Source: CAZOZP01 sp964584325 | Lineage (GTDB): Bacteria > Bacteroidota > Ignavibacteria > Ignavibacteriales > Melioribacteraceae | Direction: 5' to 3' | Length of the DNA stretch: 47,496 nt | Assembly (NCBI GenBank): GCA_964584325.1 | Contig: CAZOZP010000025.1 | Location: forward strand, 1-47,496 | Shown: positions 26,471 through 34,641 of the stretch, one piece after another | Position numbering within the stretch: position 1 is the stretch's first letter | How the letters are laid out: each line of letters begins with the position of its first letter | Position numbers and translations under genes: made by a program | Notes under the pieces: generated by a model | Databases searched by the model: none | What the model was told of the DNA's origin: nothing | The model's input: the letters and a program-made list of their open reading frames with translations, nothing else

Positions 26471-28372
26471 TCATAAATTTTTTAATAAATCTCTCACTTC
26501 ATTTATATAGGGCGATTGAGGAAACTGTACAAGAAATCCGCGAAGATTTCTTTCTGCCTCAGGCTTGTTTTTCTGCCCATACAAATAAATTTTTGATAAC
26601 AAAAATAACATTTTATCGCCAAATATTTTAATTTCATTTCCATTAATCTTATTATTAATACGAAGAACCGCAACGTCATAATAACCAAGTGCAATAAGCG
26701 CTTCAATATACTTGATTTCGGCTGACTGCCTTAATGTAAAAAAGATGTCTGAATCCGCAAGCATCAGAAATTCTTCCGCAGCTTCCTTAAACTTTCCTGA
26801 TTCAAGTTTTTTTTCGGCACCTGCATATTTGCAAAGACTAAGGGAGTCTTTCCCCGAAAGTCCGAGCACAAGCGATAATTCCAAAGCATCATTGGCAGCG
26901 TTAAGGTTCGAACTTTCCGAAGCCTTTCTCATAAGACTATCGGCCTCTTTAAATAAGCACAGTGCAAACTTAATCCGCGCCAGCATATATAAGGCATAAT
27001 TTTTATCTTCGGGTGTGGAAAGTCTGTGTGTCAAAACATCTTTAAATAGCTTTTCAGCTTCAGCGCAGTTATCGTTCCTGAAAGCAATAGTTCCCATCTG
27101 AATATTTGCCAGTGCGGCGAAACGCGCACTTGAAGTTTCAGTTTTAACCAGCCGGAAAAGAATTCCCGCTTCCTTTTCATTTTTCAGTCTGTCGAGATAA
27201 ATAGATGCTGCCCTGAGAGCAGCCTCCGATCCTTCAGTTCTTTTTATTCTGCCTTCGGATATCTCAAGATAAAGTTTAATACACTCAAGATACTCTTCTT
27301 TATTAACTATTGTATCATTTCGGTAGTTTTTCCATAACTCCTGAGATGCAAAATATTTTTCATCCAATGATGCTTCTTTTGCTTTGGCATACCCGATTTT
27401 AGCCTGATAATATACCGGTGAATCTGCATATTTAACCAAAAGATAGGAATATGCATCTCCGGCCAGACCATAGCTTTTATTCTGCATTGCGGTATTGGCA
27501 AATTCAAGTAATTTTGCCGCATCAGGTTTCCTTGAATCAAACTCCTTTATGCGGGTTAAAGATTCATCCAGATTGCCGCTTCGCATCAGAATATCAATAA
27601 GAATTTCGAGGAAAACCGTGTTCCCTGAATCGTTGAAGTATTCAGTAACCACAGCGCCTGCAATACTGTATGATTCAGGAGATCTCAGTATTTGTCTGAA
27701 TCTGTCCTTCACTATAAAAACCTGTGCAGGCTTAATCAGAAGAAGTTTGCAGTATTCTTGGGCAGCTTTGGCATAATCAGCAGAAAGAGAATATACATAA
27801 GCCAGTTTTGAGATAATTCCGGGCGGATTATCAAGTTTTTTTACGGCATCTGAAAGAATCTCCACAGCCTTACCGAATACCCGGTTTGAAACAGCATAAT
27901 CGGCAGCAATTGAATAGGCAAACTCAGAGTAGCCTGATTTCTCAATTGCTTTATCCCACATCTGGAAGCCTTCATTTTCACGGCCTGAAATAATCAAAGT
28001 GTTCCCGAGCAGCATTTCGTTCTGAAAATCTTCCGGATAAAGATTCATTCTCTCCCTGATAATAGTTTCGGAAGCCCGGTAATTCTTCAGTTTCAGATAT
28101 AATTCATTTAGAGAATTGAAATATTCATAATTTGTTTTTGATGAAGAGTATAATTCATTCAGAAGACGAATTGCCGAATCGAAATCGCCCTCGTCCTCAT
28201 ACATCTTTGCCAGCCGGTATTTATTGTCATCAGTCTGCTGGGCATTTACATCACTAAATCCGGGAAACAAAATACAGAAAAGAAAAATTATAAGAAGAGT
28301 CTTTTCCCGGTTTTTTCGTATAAACGGAAGGATAATTTTTTTGTAAATATTTTGCATAATTTTATGATGCAT
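26471..28372 (-). CDS. Membrane-anchored or exported tetratricopeptide-repeat protein
   Basis: The 633-residue protein begins with a basic segment and a hydrophobic stretch (KTLLIIFLFCILFPGFSDVNAQQ, about 24-46) that looks like a signal peptide. TPR-like helical pairs fill the rest, for example YRLAKMYEDEGDFDSAIRLL and AAQEYCKLLLIKPAQ. The architecture suggests a periplasmic scaffold. The last repeats (LFLLSKIYLYGQKNKPEAER, LVQFPQSPYINEV) resemble those of YbgF/BamD-like proteins. No function can be assigned. It stands between the Trm112-like gene and clpX on one strand. An internal ATG at 28357 is a plausible alternative start. Confidence 0.8.
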   Translation of the reverse strand: MHHKIMQNIYKKIILPFIRKNREKTLLIIFLFCILFPGFSDVNAQQTDDNKYRLAKMYEDEGDFDSAIRLLNELYSSSKTNYEYFNSLNELYLKLKNYRASETIIRERMNLYPEDFQNEMLLGNTLIISGRENEGFQMWDKAIEKSGYSEFAYSIAADYAVSNRVFGKAVEILSDAVKKLDNPPGIISKLAYVYSLSADYAKAAQEYCKLLLIKPAQVFIVKDRFRQILRSPESYSIAGAVVTEYFNDSGNTVFLEILIDILMRSGNLDESLTRIKEFDSRKPDAAKLLEFANTAMQNKSYGLAGDAYSYLLVKYADSPVYYQAKIGYAKAKEASLDEKYFASQELWKNYRNDTIVNKEEYLECIKLYLEISEGRIKRTEGSEAALRAASIYLDRLKNEKEAGILFRLVKTETSSARFAALANIQMGTIAFRNDNCAEAEKLFKDVLTHRLSTPEDKNYALYMLARIKFALCLFKEADSLMRKASESSNLNAANDALELSLVLGLSGKDSLSLCKYAGAEKKLESGKFKEAAEEFLMLADSDIFFTLRQSAEIKYIEALIALGYYDVAVLRINNKINGNEIKIFGDKMLFLLSKIYLYGQKNKPEAERNLRGFLVQFPQSPYINEVRDLLKNL

Positions 28373-28389
28373 TCAAATGAAATTTCGCC

Positions 28390-28605
28390 TTATTCAGTAA
28401 GCCTCCCGTGCTTTTCCATCAGGCTTTCCCATTCTTTCTGATCCATTTGCTCCGATTCGTCAATCAGCATCACCGGAATGCCGTCAATTATTTTATACAC
28501 CCTTCTGGTTGCTTTATCGGTGGAAATCAGTCTGTCGCCATCAAGAATAAGATCAGCTTTTGATTCAGGACAGCATAAAATATCGAGCAGTTCTTTCTTA
28601 ATCAT
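28390..28605 (-). CDS. Trm112-family small protein
   Basis: This 71-residue protein begins IKKELLDILCCPESKADLIL and ends with the family segment YKIIDGIPVMLIDESEQM. Bacterial Trm112-like (UPF0434) proteins are small beta proteins related to the methyltransferase activator Trm112. The usual CP-x-C zinc pair is incomplete: only the first cysteines are present (CCPESK), so metal binding is doubtful. It lies 17 bp upstream of the TPR gene and probably heads that transcript. Confidence 0.9.
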   Translation of the reverse strand: MIKKELLDILCCPESKADLILDGDRLISTDKATRRVYKIIDGIPVMLIDESEQMDQKEWESLMEKHGRLTE

Positions 28606-28680
28606 AGTTTCTACTTTTTTCTTTTATTTTTGCAAAATTAAAGATATTTTATGATTCATCAAATACATTAAATTCGAACT

Positions 28681-29253
28681 ATGGATGATTTTTACATTAA
28701 TGGAATATTTAAGAGCCTTCCGCTACTGGAAACTGAACGACTGATTCTTCGTCCCTTCAGGGTTGATGATGCCGAGGATGTATTTGAGTATTCTTCCGAC
28801 CCGGAAATCACACGTTATCTTGTCTGGAATTCACATCAATCAATAGAAGATTCCAAAACTTTTATAACCGGTGTAATTAACGATTATATAAACGGAAACT
28901 GCGCTCCCTGGGCTATTTCTCTTAAAGATTCAGGTAAAATTATCGGATCTGTCGGATTCCTTAGTGTCTATGCTGAACATTATTGGTGCGAGATCGGATA
29001 TATCCTTTCAGCAAAGTACAGAAACCGGGGATATATGGCTGAAAGTCTCCGCCGGCTGTTTGAATTTGCCTTTTTTGAAGCGGGATTTCAGAGAATAGAA
29101 GCAATGACTTTCACTGAAAACATAAAATCGCAGAATGTGCTTACAAAAGCAGGAATGCGGTACGAAGGAACTTTGCGCAGCCGCATTTTTGCGAAAGAGA
29201 AATTCCACGATGTTAAATGTTTTTCAATCTTAATGAACGAATTTAATCTTTAG
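28681..29253 (+). CDS. GNAT-family N-acetyltransferase (RimJ/RimL-like)
   Basis: The 190-residue protein has the RimJ/RimL layout. It contains ETERLILRPFRVDDAEDV near the start, GKIIGSVGF in the core, the acetyl-CoA loop YRNRGYMAESL, and the closing TENIKSQNVLTKAGMRYEG. Relatives acetylate the alpha-amine of ribosomal proteins or small molecules. The substrate is unknown. It is divergent from the Trm112 gene and converges with the aldo/keto reductase gene 1 bp away. Confidence 0.92.
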   Translation: MDDFYINGIFKSLPLLETERLILRPFRVDDAEDVFEYSSDPEITRYLVWNSHQSIEDSKTFITGVINDYINGNCAPWAISLKDSGKIIGSVGFLSVYAEHYWCEIGYILSAKYRNRGYMAESLRRLFEFAFFEAGFQRIEAMTFTENIKSQNVLTKAGMRYEGTLRSRIFAKEKFHDVKCFSILMNEFNL

Positions 29254-29254
29254 C

Positions 29255-30136
29255 CTATATCTGCCCAATCCATTCATTATCATTATTGATAAATGCCATT
29301 CTGATATTATCGTATATAACCTGCGATAAAGGTCCTTTCTTAAGGAATTCCATATTTTGCTTTACGTGTTCAATTTTGGTTGTTCCTACAATACAGGAAT
29401 CAACACCGAATGTAAATGCCGCAAAGCGTATGGCAATTTCGTGAATACTGATATCATATTGAAGATTCATTTTCTGCAGCCTTAACCAATATTCTTCGCA
29501 ATAGTGACCTTGAGGATGCTCTGTAAATCTCCAGGGGGCATTTGCAAGTGGTCTTTTTGCAATAACACCCATATACCTGAGTTTGGCATCCGGCAGAAGA
29601 AAATTAAGATTTCGCTGGTCTGCAATATTAATGGATGTCTGAATACTGTCAAATCGTCCGCAGTGAATTGCATAATCCAGTGCTTCATTTTCTCCTGAAT
29701 ATGCCGCAGATCTTACCTTCCCCTGTTCTTTAGCCTTTTCCAGAGCGTAGATAACTTCCCCTTGTTCCAATGTCTGAAGCGAGCAGGAATGAAGGTGAAC
29801 TATATCAATATAATCTGTTTTCAGCTTGGATAACGATTCGTCGATTCCTGCAAGAACGCATGAGTAAGTCCAGTCATTATGCCCCGGAACAGAATACCCT
29901 ACTTTTGTTGAAAGAACAATATCTTTTCTTCTCTGCACAAGGAATCTGCCTATTCTTTCTTCAGACAAACCATATCCTCTTGCGGTATCAAATAAGTTCA
30001 CTCCTTCATCAACAATATTATTAAGAAGCTTCTCAACAAATTTATCATCAAGCGCCGGATCCCCGATATGGCCGGCTCCGAATCCTAAAGCTGAAACTTT
30101 TATATCTGTGTTTCCAAATTCCCGAATCAATGACAT
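29255..30136 (-). CDS. Aldo/keto reductase
   Basis: The 293-residue NAD(P)H-dependent oxidoreductase carries the AKR tetrad: Asp in LFDTARGYGLSEERIG, the following Tyr, Lys in LSTKVGY and His in DIVHLHSC. The carboxy-terminal cofactor region includes CIVGTTKIEHVKQN. A TTG at 30151 would add five residues, but the ATG at 30136 is preceded by GGAGG at good distance and gives the normal start, so it is chosen. The large 21-bp repeat array lies upstream of this gene. Confidence 0.93.
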   Translation of the reverse strand: MSLIREFGNTDIKVSALGFGAGHIGDPALDDKFVEKLLNNIVDEGVNLFDTARGYGLSEERIGRFLVQRRKDIVLSTKVGYSVPGHNDWTYSCVLAGIDESLSKLKTDYIDIVHLHSCSLQTLEQGEVIYALEKAKEQGKVRSAAYSGENEALDYAIHCGRFDSIQTSINIADQRNLNFLLPDAKLRYMGVIAKRPLANAPWRFTEHPQGHYCEEYWLRLQKMNLQYDISIHEIAIRFAAFTFGVDSCIVGTTKIEHVKQNMEFLKKGPLSQVIYDNIRMAFINNDNEWIGQI

Positions 30137-30283
30137 ACATCCTCCGTTCAATTAACATTTCTTTTCAGTTCATAAAATAGTTATTAGTGTTTTCAAAGGC
30201 AAGATTTGTAACTATTTTCTTTTCTGCAGAGGCAATTCCTGAATAATAACAAGTATTATAATTATAGGAAAACTTCATTTATT

Positions 30284-30860
30284 TTCCTGCAACAAGCATT
30301 TAGATTCTTGCAACACGCATTTGAGTTCAGGAAATGAGCATTTCATTTCGTTCAACAGGCATTTGAATTCAGGAAATGAGNNNNNNNNNNNNNNNNNNNN
30401 NNNNNNNNNNNNNNNNNNNNNNNNNNNNNNNNNNNNNNNNNNNNNNNNNNNNNNNNNNNNNNNNNNNNNNNNNNNNNNNNATTTCGTTCAACACGCATTT
30501 GAGTTCAGGAAATGAGCATTTAGTTTCGTTCAACAAGCATTTGAGTTCAGGAAATGAGCATTTCATTTCGTTCAACACGCATTTGAATTCAGGAAATGAG
30601 CATTTCATTTCGTTCAACAGGCATTTGAATTCAGGAAATGAGCATTTCATTTCGTTCAACACGCATTTGAGTTCAGGAAATGAGCATTTAGTTTCGTTCA
30701 ACAGGCATTTGAATTCAGGAAATGAGCATTTCATTTCGTTCAACAAGCATTTGAATTCAGGAAATATAGATATGAATTCAGGAAATGAGCATTTGACTTC
30801 AGGAAATATGAATTTGAAGTTAGAGAATGGACATTCAACTTAAGGAAATGAACAGACTAC
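30284..30860. repeat. 21-bp tandem array of two alternating unit types (42-bp higher-order repeat)
   Basis: Units start with TTC every 21 bp at 30284, 30305, 30326, 30347 and 30368, and again from 30483 in unbroken 21-bp steps to 30840. Each unit has GCATTT (or a close variant) at its positions 13-18. Type A begins TTCAGGAAATGA and type B TTCGTTCAACA; they alternate in the core to give a 42-bp period. The right edge (from 30756) decays into type A-like units only, and the left edge into B-like units. About 21 full units are visible. GAAATG-AG-CATTTC, a palindrome, recurs in each A unit. Confidence 0.92.
30381..30480. other. Assembly gap of 100 N inside the 21-bp array
   Basis: The run is exactly 100 N. 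The unit phase on the two sides differs by 10 modulo 21, so the true length is unknown and the array is probably collapsed or incompletely resolved. Confidence 0.95.
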
Positions 30861-30890
30861 GTACAATATTTTGTGTAAATTGCGAAATCA

Positions 30891-30930
30891 GGAGTTTATG
30901 GACTCCAAAAAACAGTTGTTTTTTTTCTCG
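30891..30930 (+). terminator. Possible terminator or leader hairpins upstream of the cyclase gene
   Basis: A short GGAGT/ACTCC stem (30891-30906) is followed by AAAAAACA/TGTTTTTT and a T run. Together they could stop transcripts arriving from the repeat array or act in the leader of the cyclase mRNA. The stems are short and AT-rich, so this is tentative. Confidence 0.3.
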
Positions 30931-30995
30931 GATGCTGTTATTATGATATAAGTAATCGCATAATTTATTCAACTTGGTTTTACCGGCCGGAATTT

Positions 30996-33900
30996 ATGAA
31001 GATAATATTGATTTATTCTTTTCTTCTTTTACTGACAGTATCTTGCGCTGAGAATAAAAAAGTGCCTGAAGAAAAAACTTCCAATGAAAGGAGTCGTCTT
31101 GCTGTTTTCACTTTAAGTGAAATGCACGAAAGTTCCAGACCTGAAAGAATTTTTCTAAAGAATATGCCGCCCCCGGTAAAAATCAATCTTCCTTTGAAAA
31201 AAGGAGGATCTTATTTGTATAACAATCATAAAGGGAAGAAAATCAGTATCCTGCTTGAACCTCCTGAAAGAGTATATTTGCCGGTATTGAAGAATGAATT
31301 GGGTGAGGCCTGTAAAAATTCTGATGGAAACCCGTTTTTTATGGGAGATGGAGGGAAATCCAATTTTACCGTTTATACAACTGAAAACGGTTTGGCTTTA
31401 GATGCAGTGAGCTGTGCTGCAATTGACAAGATGGGAAATATCTGGTTCGGAACGTATGGCGGCGGTGTAAGCCGATATGACGGTAAATCATTTAAAACTT
31501 TTACTACTTCGCACGGTCTGGCGAATAACGGTGTTTGGAGTATTCTTGAAGATAAATCAGGAAACCTTTGGTTTGGAACGGACGGTGGAGGAGTAAGCAA
31601 GTACGACGGGAAATATTTTAAAACATTTTCAAAGAAAAACGGACTTACGAATAACTACGTCTGGAGTATTCTTGAAGACAAATCAGGAAATCTTTGGTTC
31701 GCTACTAACGGCGGTATTGCAAAATTTGACGGACAAAGATTCACAGCTTATGATACTTCTGCAGGTCTTTCACATAATCACGTTCTCAAAATTGTTGAAG
31801 ACAGAAATGGACGCATTTGGTGCGGTACGGAAGGCGGGGGTATCAGTTGCTTTGAGAACGGATATTTTACTTCTATACAAAATGCGGAAGGTTTTTCAGG
31901 AAATAACGTTTGGAGTATTCTTGAAGACAGTAAAGGGAATCTTTGGTTCGGAACCGACGGAGGCGGAGTTAGTTGCTTCAATGGAAATTCTTTTAGATTG
32001 TACTCCCGGAAAGACGGGTTAGGAGCTAATACAATACTTAGCATTGCTGAGGATAGTAAAGGCAATATTTGGTTTGGAACTGAAGGCGGAGGCGTTAGTT
32101 GCTTTGATGGAAAAACATTCCGGACTTTTACAACTGAACAAGGTCTGGCAAATGATAATGTATTATTTATTGTTGAGGATAAAAACAGTAATTTATGGTT
32201 TTGTACTGACGGAGGAGGGGTAAGCAGATACGACGGAAATGCATTTACAATTTTTTCCGGATGTCACGGACTTCCGGCCAATAATGTTCTTTCAATTCAG
32301 GAAGATAAATCAGGCAATCTATGGTTTGCAACAGATGGAGGAGGTATAAGCAAATTTGATGGAAAATCCTTTACAAATTATTCAACTGAACAAGGTTTGG
32401 CAAATTATACAGTTCTTAGCTTATTGTGCGATACATACGGAAGACTCTGGGCCGGAACTTACGATAACGGTTTAAGTTGTTTTGACGGAAAATCTTTTAC
32501 TAATTATTCTGTAACTCAAGGTTTGCCTAATAATGCCGTACTGTGTATCTGTCAGGATAAAAAAGGTAATTTTTGGTTCGGTACAAACGGAGGCGGGGTA
32601 AGCAGATTTGATGGCGAATCTTTCACGAATTTTTCCAGGATACACGGATTGGGCAATAATTATATCTGGAGCATACTTGAAGACAGATACGGAAACCTCT
32701 GGTTTGGAACTAACGGAGGAGGGGTAAGCAGGTATAACGGTAAGTCGTTTATAACTTTTACGGTAAATGAAGGGTTAGGCAACAATTCTGTTTGGAGTAT
32801 GACTGAAGATAATTATGGAAATATTTACTTTGCCACTGAAGAGGGATTAAGTTTTTTGAAACATTCTGTTTTAATGGAGTTAGATTCTCTGTTAGATCAA
32901 AATCCGAATTCCGTTACACTAAAAAATCCGGAAATATTCGTTAATTTCACTAAAGCAGACGGACTTCCGGATAGTTATATATCACAAGTAATGCAGTTCG
33001 GTAGTAAAATTGCTGCAGGTACTAATTCAGGTATAGCATTATTTGACCTTGATACTTCATTAAGCATCTTAAAAAATATAGAAATCTATAATGTTTATAG
33101 CGGATACCCGGTTAAAGATATAAACGTGGGTCAGAATTGCTTGTTCAAGGATAGTAAAGAAAATTTATGGGCCGGAACAGGAAGTGAAAAAACAGCTTTA
33201 GTAAAATTCAATTATTCATCACTTAAATTCAGTAATGAAAAACCGGTTGCGGTTATCCAGGCAGTTAAACTTAATGAAGAAGATATTTGCTGGAATATAC
33301 TCAGTAAAGGCGGCAAACAAGTAAGATATCAAGCTGAAGCAGCTAAAATACCGGAAGAAATATTTATTTATGGAAAAATTCTGAAACAAGAGGAAAAAGA
33401 TTCCATTATCAGTCAGTATAGAAATGTTTCTTTCAGCTCAGTAACTGATTTTTATCCACGGCCGGGCAATTTAGTTCTGCCTTATAAACATAATGACATT
33501 TCGTTTGAATTTGCAGTGATAGAAACATCTAGACCTAATCTAATTAAATACAGTTATATTCTTGAAGGAAACGAAGATAATTGGAGCCGTCCGTCCGAAC
33601 GCAGTAGTGTGAGGTTCAATAACTTATATGAGGGCTATTATACTTTTAAACTAAAAGCTCAGGGAGCTAACGGAATATGGGGTTACCCTGTGTCTTACAG
33701 CTTCAGGGTTTTGCCGCCATTGTATCGCTCCTGGTGGGCGTATTTACTGTATTTTGCTTCCTTGATTGCCGGAATGATTTTATTTATTAAACAGCGGGAA
33801 AGAAATCTTCTTGCAGAAAAGTCAAAACTTGAAAGTATGGTTGAAGAAAGAACCGAAGAGCTGATTCTTAAGAATATGCAGGTAGAAGAACAAAAAACTT

Positions 33901-34556
33901 ATTTGGAGATAGAAAAACAAAAAAGCGACAAGCTGCTTCTGAATATTTTACCCCAGGAAGTGGCTGAAGAACTAAAAACCAAAGGTCATGCTGATGCTAA
34001 ACAGTTTGATGAAGTTACTGTTCTGTTTACCGATTTCAAAGATTTTACGAGATTATCCGAAAAAATGACACCCCGGGAACTTGTTGAAGAAATTCATGCT
34101 TATTTCAAAGAATTTGATAAAATAATAGACAAATACGGAATTGAGAAAATAAAAACTATTGGCGACAGCTATCTATGTGCCGGGGGACTTCCCGTGCCAA
34201 ACAGAACTCATGCTGTTGATGTGGTAAATGCCGCTATTGAAATTCAGGCATATACAGCAAGGAGAATAGAAGATAAAGCGGCAGAGGGAAAGGAACCTTT
34301 TGCCGTGAGGATTGGAATTCACACAGGTTCTGTTGTTGCCGGAATAGTCGGTATTAAGAAATTTGCCTATGATATCTGGGGCGATACAGTAAATACTGCC
34401 AGCCGGCTTGAAAACAGCAGTGAAGCCGGGAAAATAAATATTAGTTCGGCAACTTACAAGCTTGTTAAAGATAAATTTAATTGCCAATATCGCGGTAAAA
34501 TTCAGACAAAAGGAAAAGGCGGTATCGATATGTATTATGTAGAAGGAAAACTGTAA
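30996..34556 (+). CDS. Lipoprotein with 14-blade two-component-type propeller fused to class III adenylate cyclase
   Basis: The 1186-residue protein starts with a lipoprotein-type signal (LLLLTVSC, Cys17). From about residue 132 it has tandem 42-residue propeller repeats (pattern GL-NN-V-SI-ED--GNLWFGT-GGGVS-YDG). I count 12 clear and 2 worn blades, enough for two seven-bladed propellers. A Y_Y_Y-like domain, one membrane helix (WWAYLLYFASLIAGMILFI) and a coiled coil follow. The last 200 residues are a class III cyclase with LFTDFKDF and IGDSYLCAGG (metal Asp). Lys in EKIKTIGD and Asp in IWGDTVNTASRLE match the adenine-specific residues, so cAMP is the likely product. The propellers resemble the periplasmic sensors of hybrid two-component systems, here joined to a cyclase in place of a kinase. 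Confidence 0.93.
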   Translation: MKIILIYSFLLLLTVSCAENKKVPEEKTSNERSRLAVFTLSEMHESSRPERIFLKNMPPPVKINLPLKKGGSYLYNNHKGKKISILLEPPERVYLPVLKNELGEACKNSDGNPFFMGDGGKSNFTVYTTENGLALDAVSCAAIDKMGNIWFGTYGGGVSRYDGKSFKTFTTSHGLANNGVWSILEDKSGNLWFGTDGGGVSKYDGKYFKTFSKKNGLTNNYVWSILEDKSGNLWFATNGGIAKFDGQRFTAYDTSAGLSHNHVLKIVEDRNGRIWCGTEGGGISCFENGYFTSIQNAEGFSGNNVWSILEDSKGNLWFGTDGGGVSCFNGNSFRLYSRKDGLGANTILSIAEDSKGNIWFGTEGGGVSCFDGKTFRTFTTEQGLANDNVLFIVEDKNSNLWFCTDGGGVSRYDGNAFTIFSGCHGLPANNVLSIQEDKSGNLWFATDGGGISKFDGKSFTNYSTEQGLANYTVLSLLCDTYGRLWAGTYDNGLSCFDGKSFTNYSVTQGLPNNAVLCICQDKKGNFWFGTNGGGVSRFDGESFTNFSRIHGLGNNYIWSILEDRYGNLWFGTNGGGVSRYNGKSFITFTVNEGLGNNSVWSMTEDNYGNIYFATEEGLSFLKHSVLMELDSLLDQNPNSVTLKNPEIFVNFTKADGLPDSYISQVMQFGSKIAAGTNSGIALFDLDTSLSILKNIEIYNVYSGYPVKDINVGQNCLFKDSKENLWAGTGSEKTALVKFNYSSLKFSNEKPVAVIQAVKLNEEDICWNILSKGGKQVRYQAEAAKIPEEIFIYGKILKQEEKDSIISQYRNVSFSSVTDFYPRPGNLVLPYKHNDISFEFAVIETSRPNLIKYSYILEGNEDNWSRPSERSSVRFNNLYEGYYTFKLKAQGANGIWGYPVSYSFRVLPPLYRSWWAYLLYFASLIAGMILFIKQRERNLLAEKSKLESMVEERTEELILKNMQVEEQKTYLEIEKQKSDKLLLNILPQEVAEELKTKGHADAKQFDEVTVLFTDFKDFTRLSEKMTPRELVEEIHAYFKEFDKIIDKYGIEKIKTIGDSYLCAGGLPVPNRTHAVDVVNAAIEIQAYTARRIEDKAAEGKEPFAVRIGIHTGSVVAGIVGIKKFAYDIWGDTVNTASRLENSSEAGKINISSATYKLVKDKFNCQYRGKIQTKGKGGIDMYYVEGKL

Positions 34557-34641
34557 ATATAATCCGGATTACCCGGCAGATACAGAGTTTTGTTATTCGC
34601 GGGATAATTCAGAAAAACTTGATAATCTAAATGATTAAAGT

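Larger units (their letters stand above)
30137..30995. other. Large divergent intergenic region dominated by a tandem array
   Basis: This 859-bp region holds the promoter of the aldo/keto reductase (left), a 21-bp tandem array with an assembly gap (30284-30860), and the leader of the propeller-cyclase gene (right). Open frames cross the array on both strands because 21 is a multiple of three, but none has a convincing start. Confidence 0.8.

Noticed and set aside
30321..30843. Open frames through the 21-bp array on both strands, with heptad-like peptides (plus: HLSSGNEH...; minus: KCSFPEF...)
   Set aside because: The frames exist because the unit is a multiple of three; neither strand has an ATG with a ribosome site outside the array, and flanks decay as DNA repeats. 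Kept as a repeat, not a gene.
30284..30860. CRISPR array
   Set aside because: The 21-bp or 42-bp units are contiguous with no unique spacers, and no cas genes are near.
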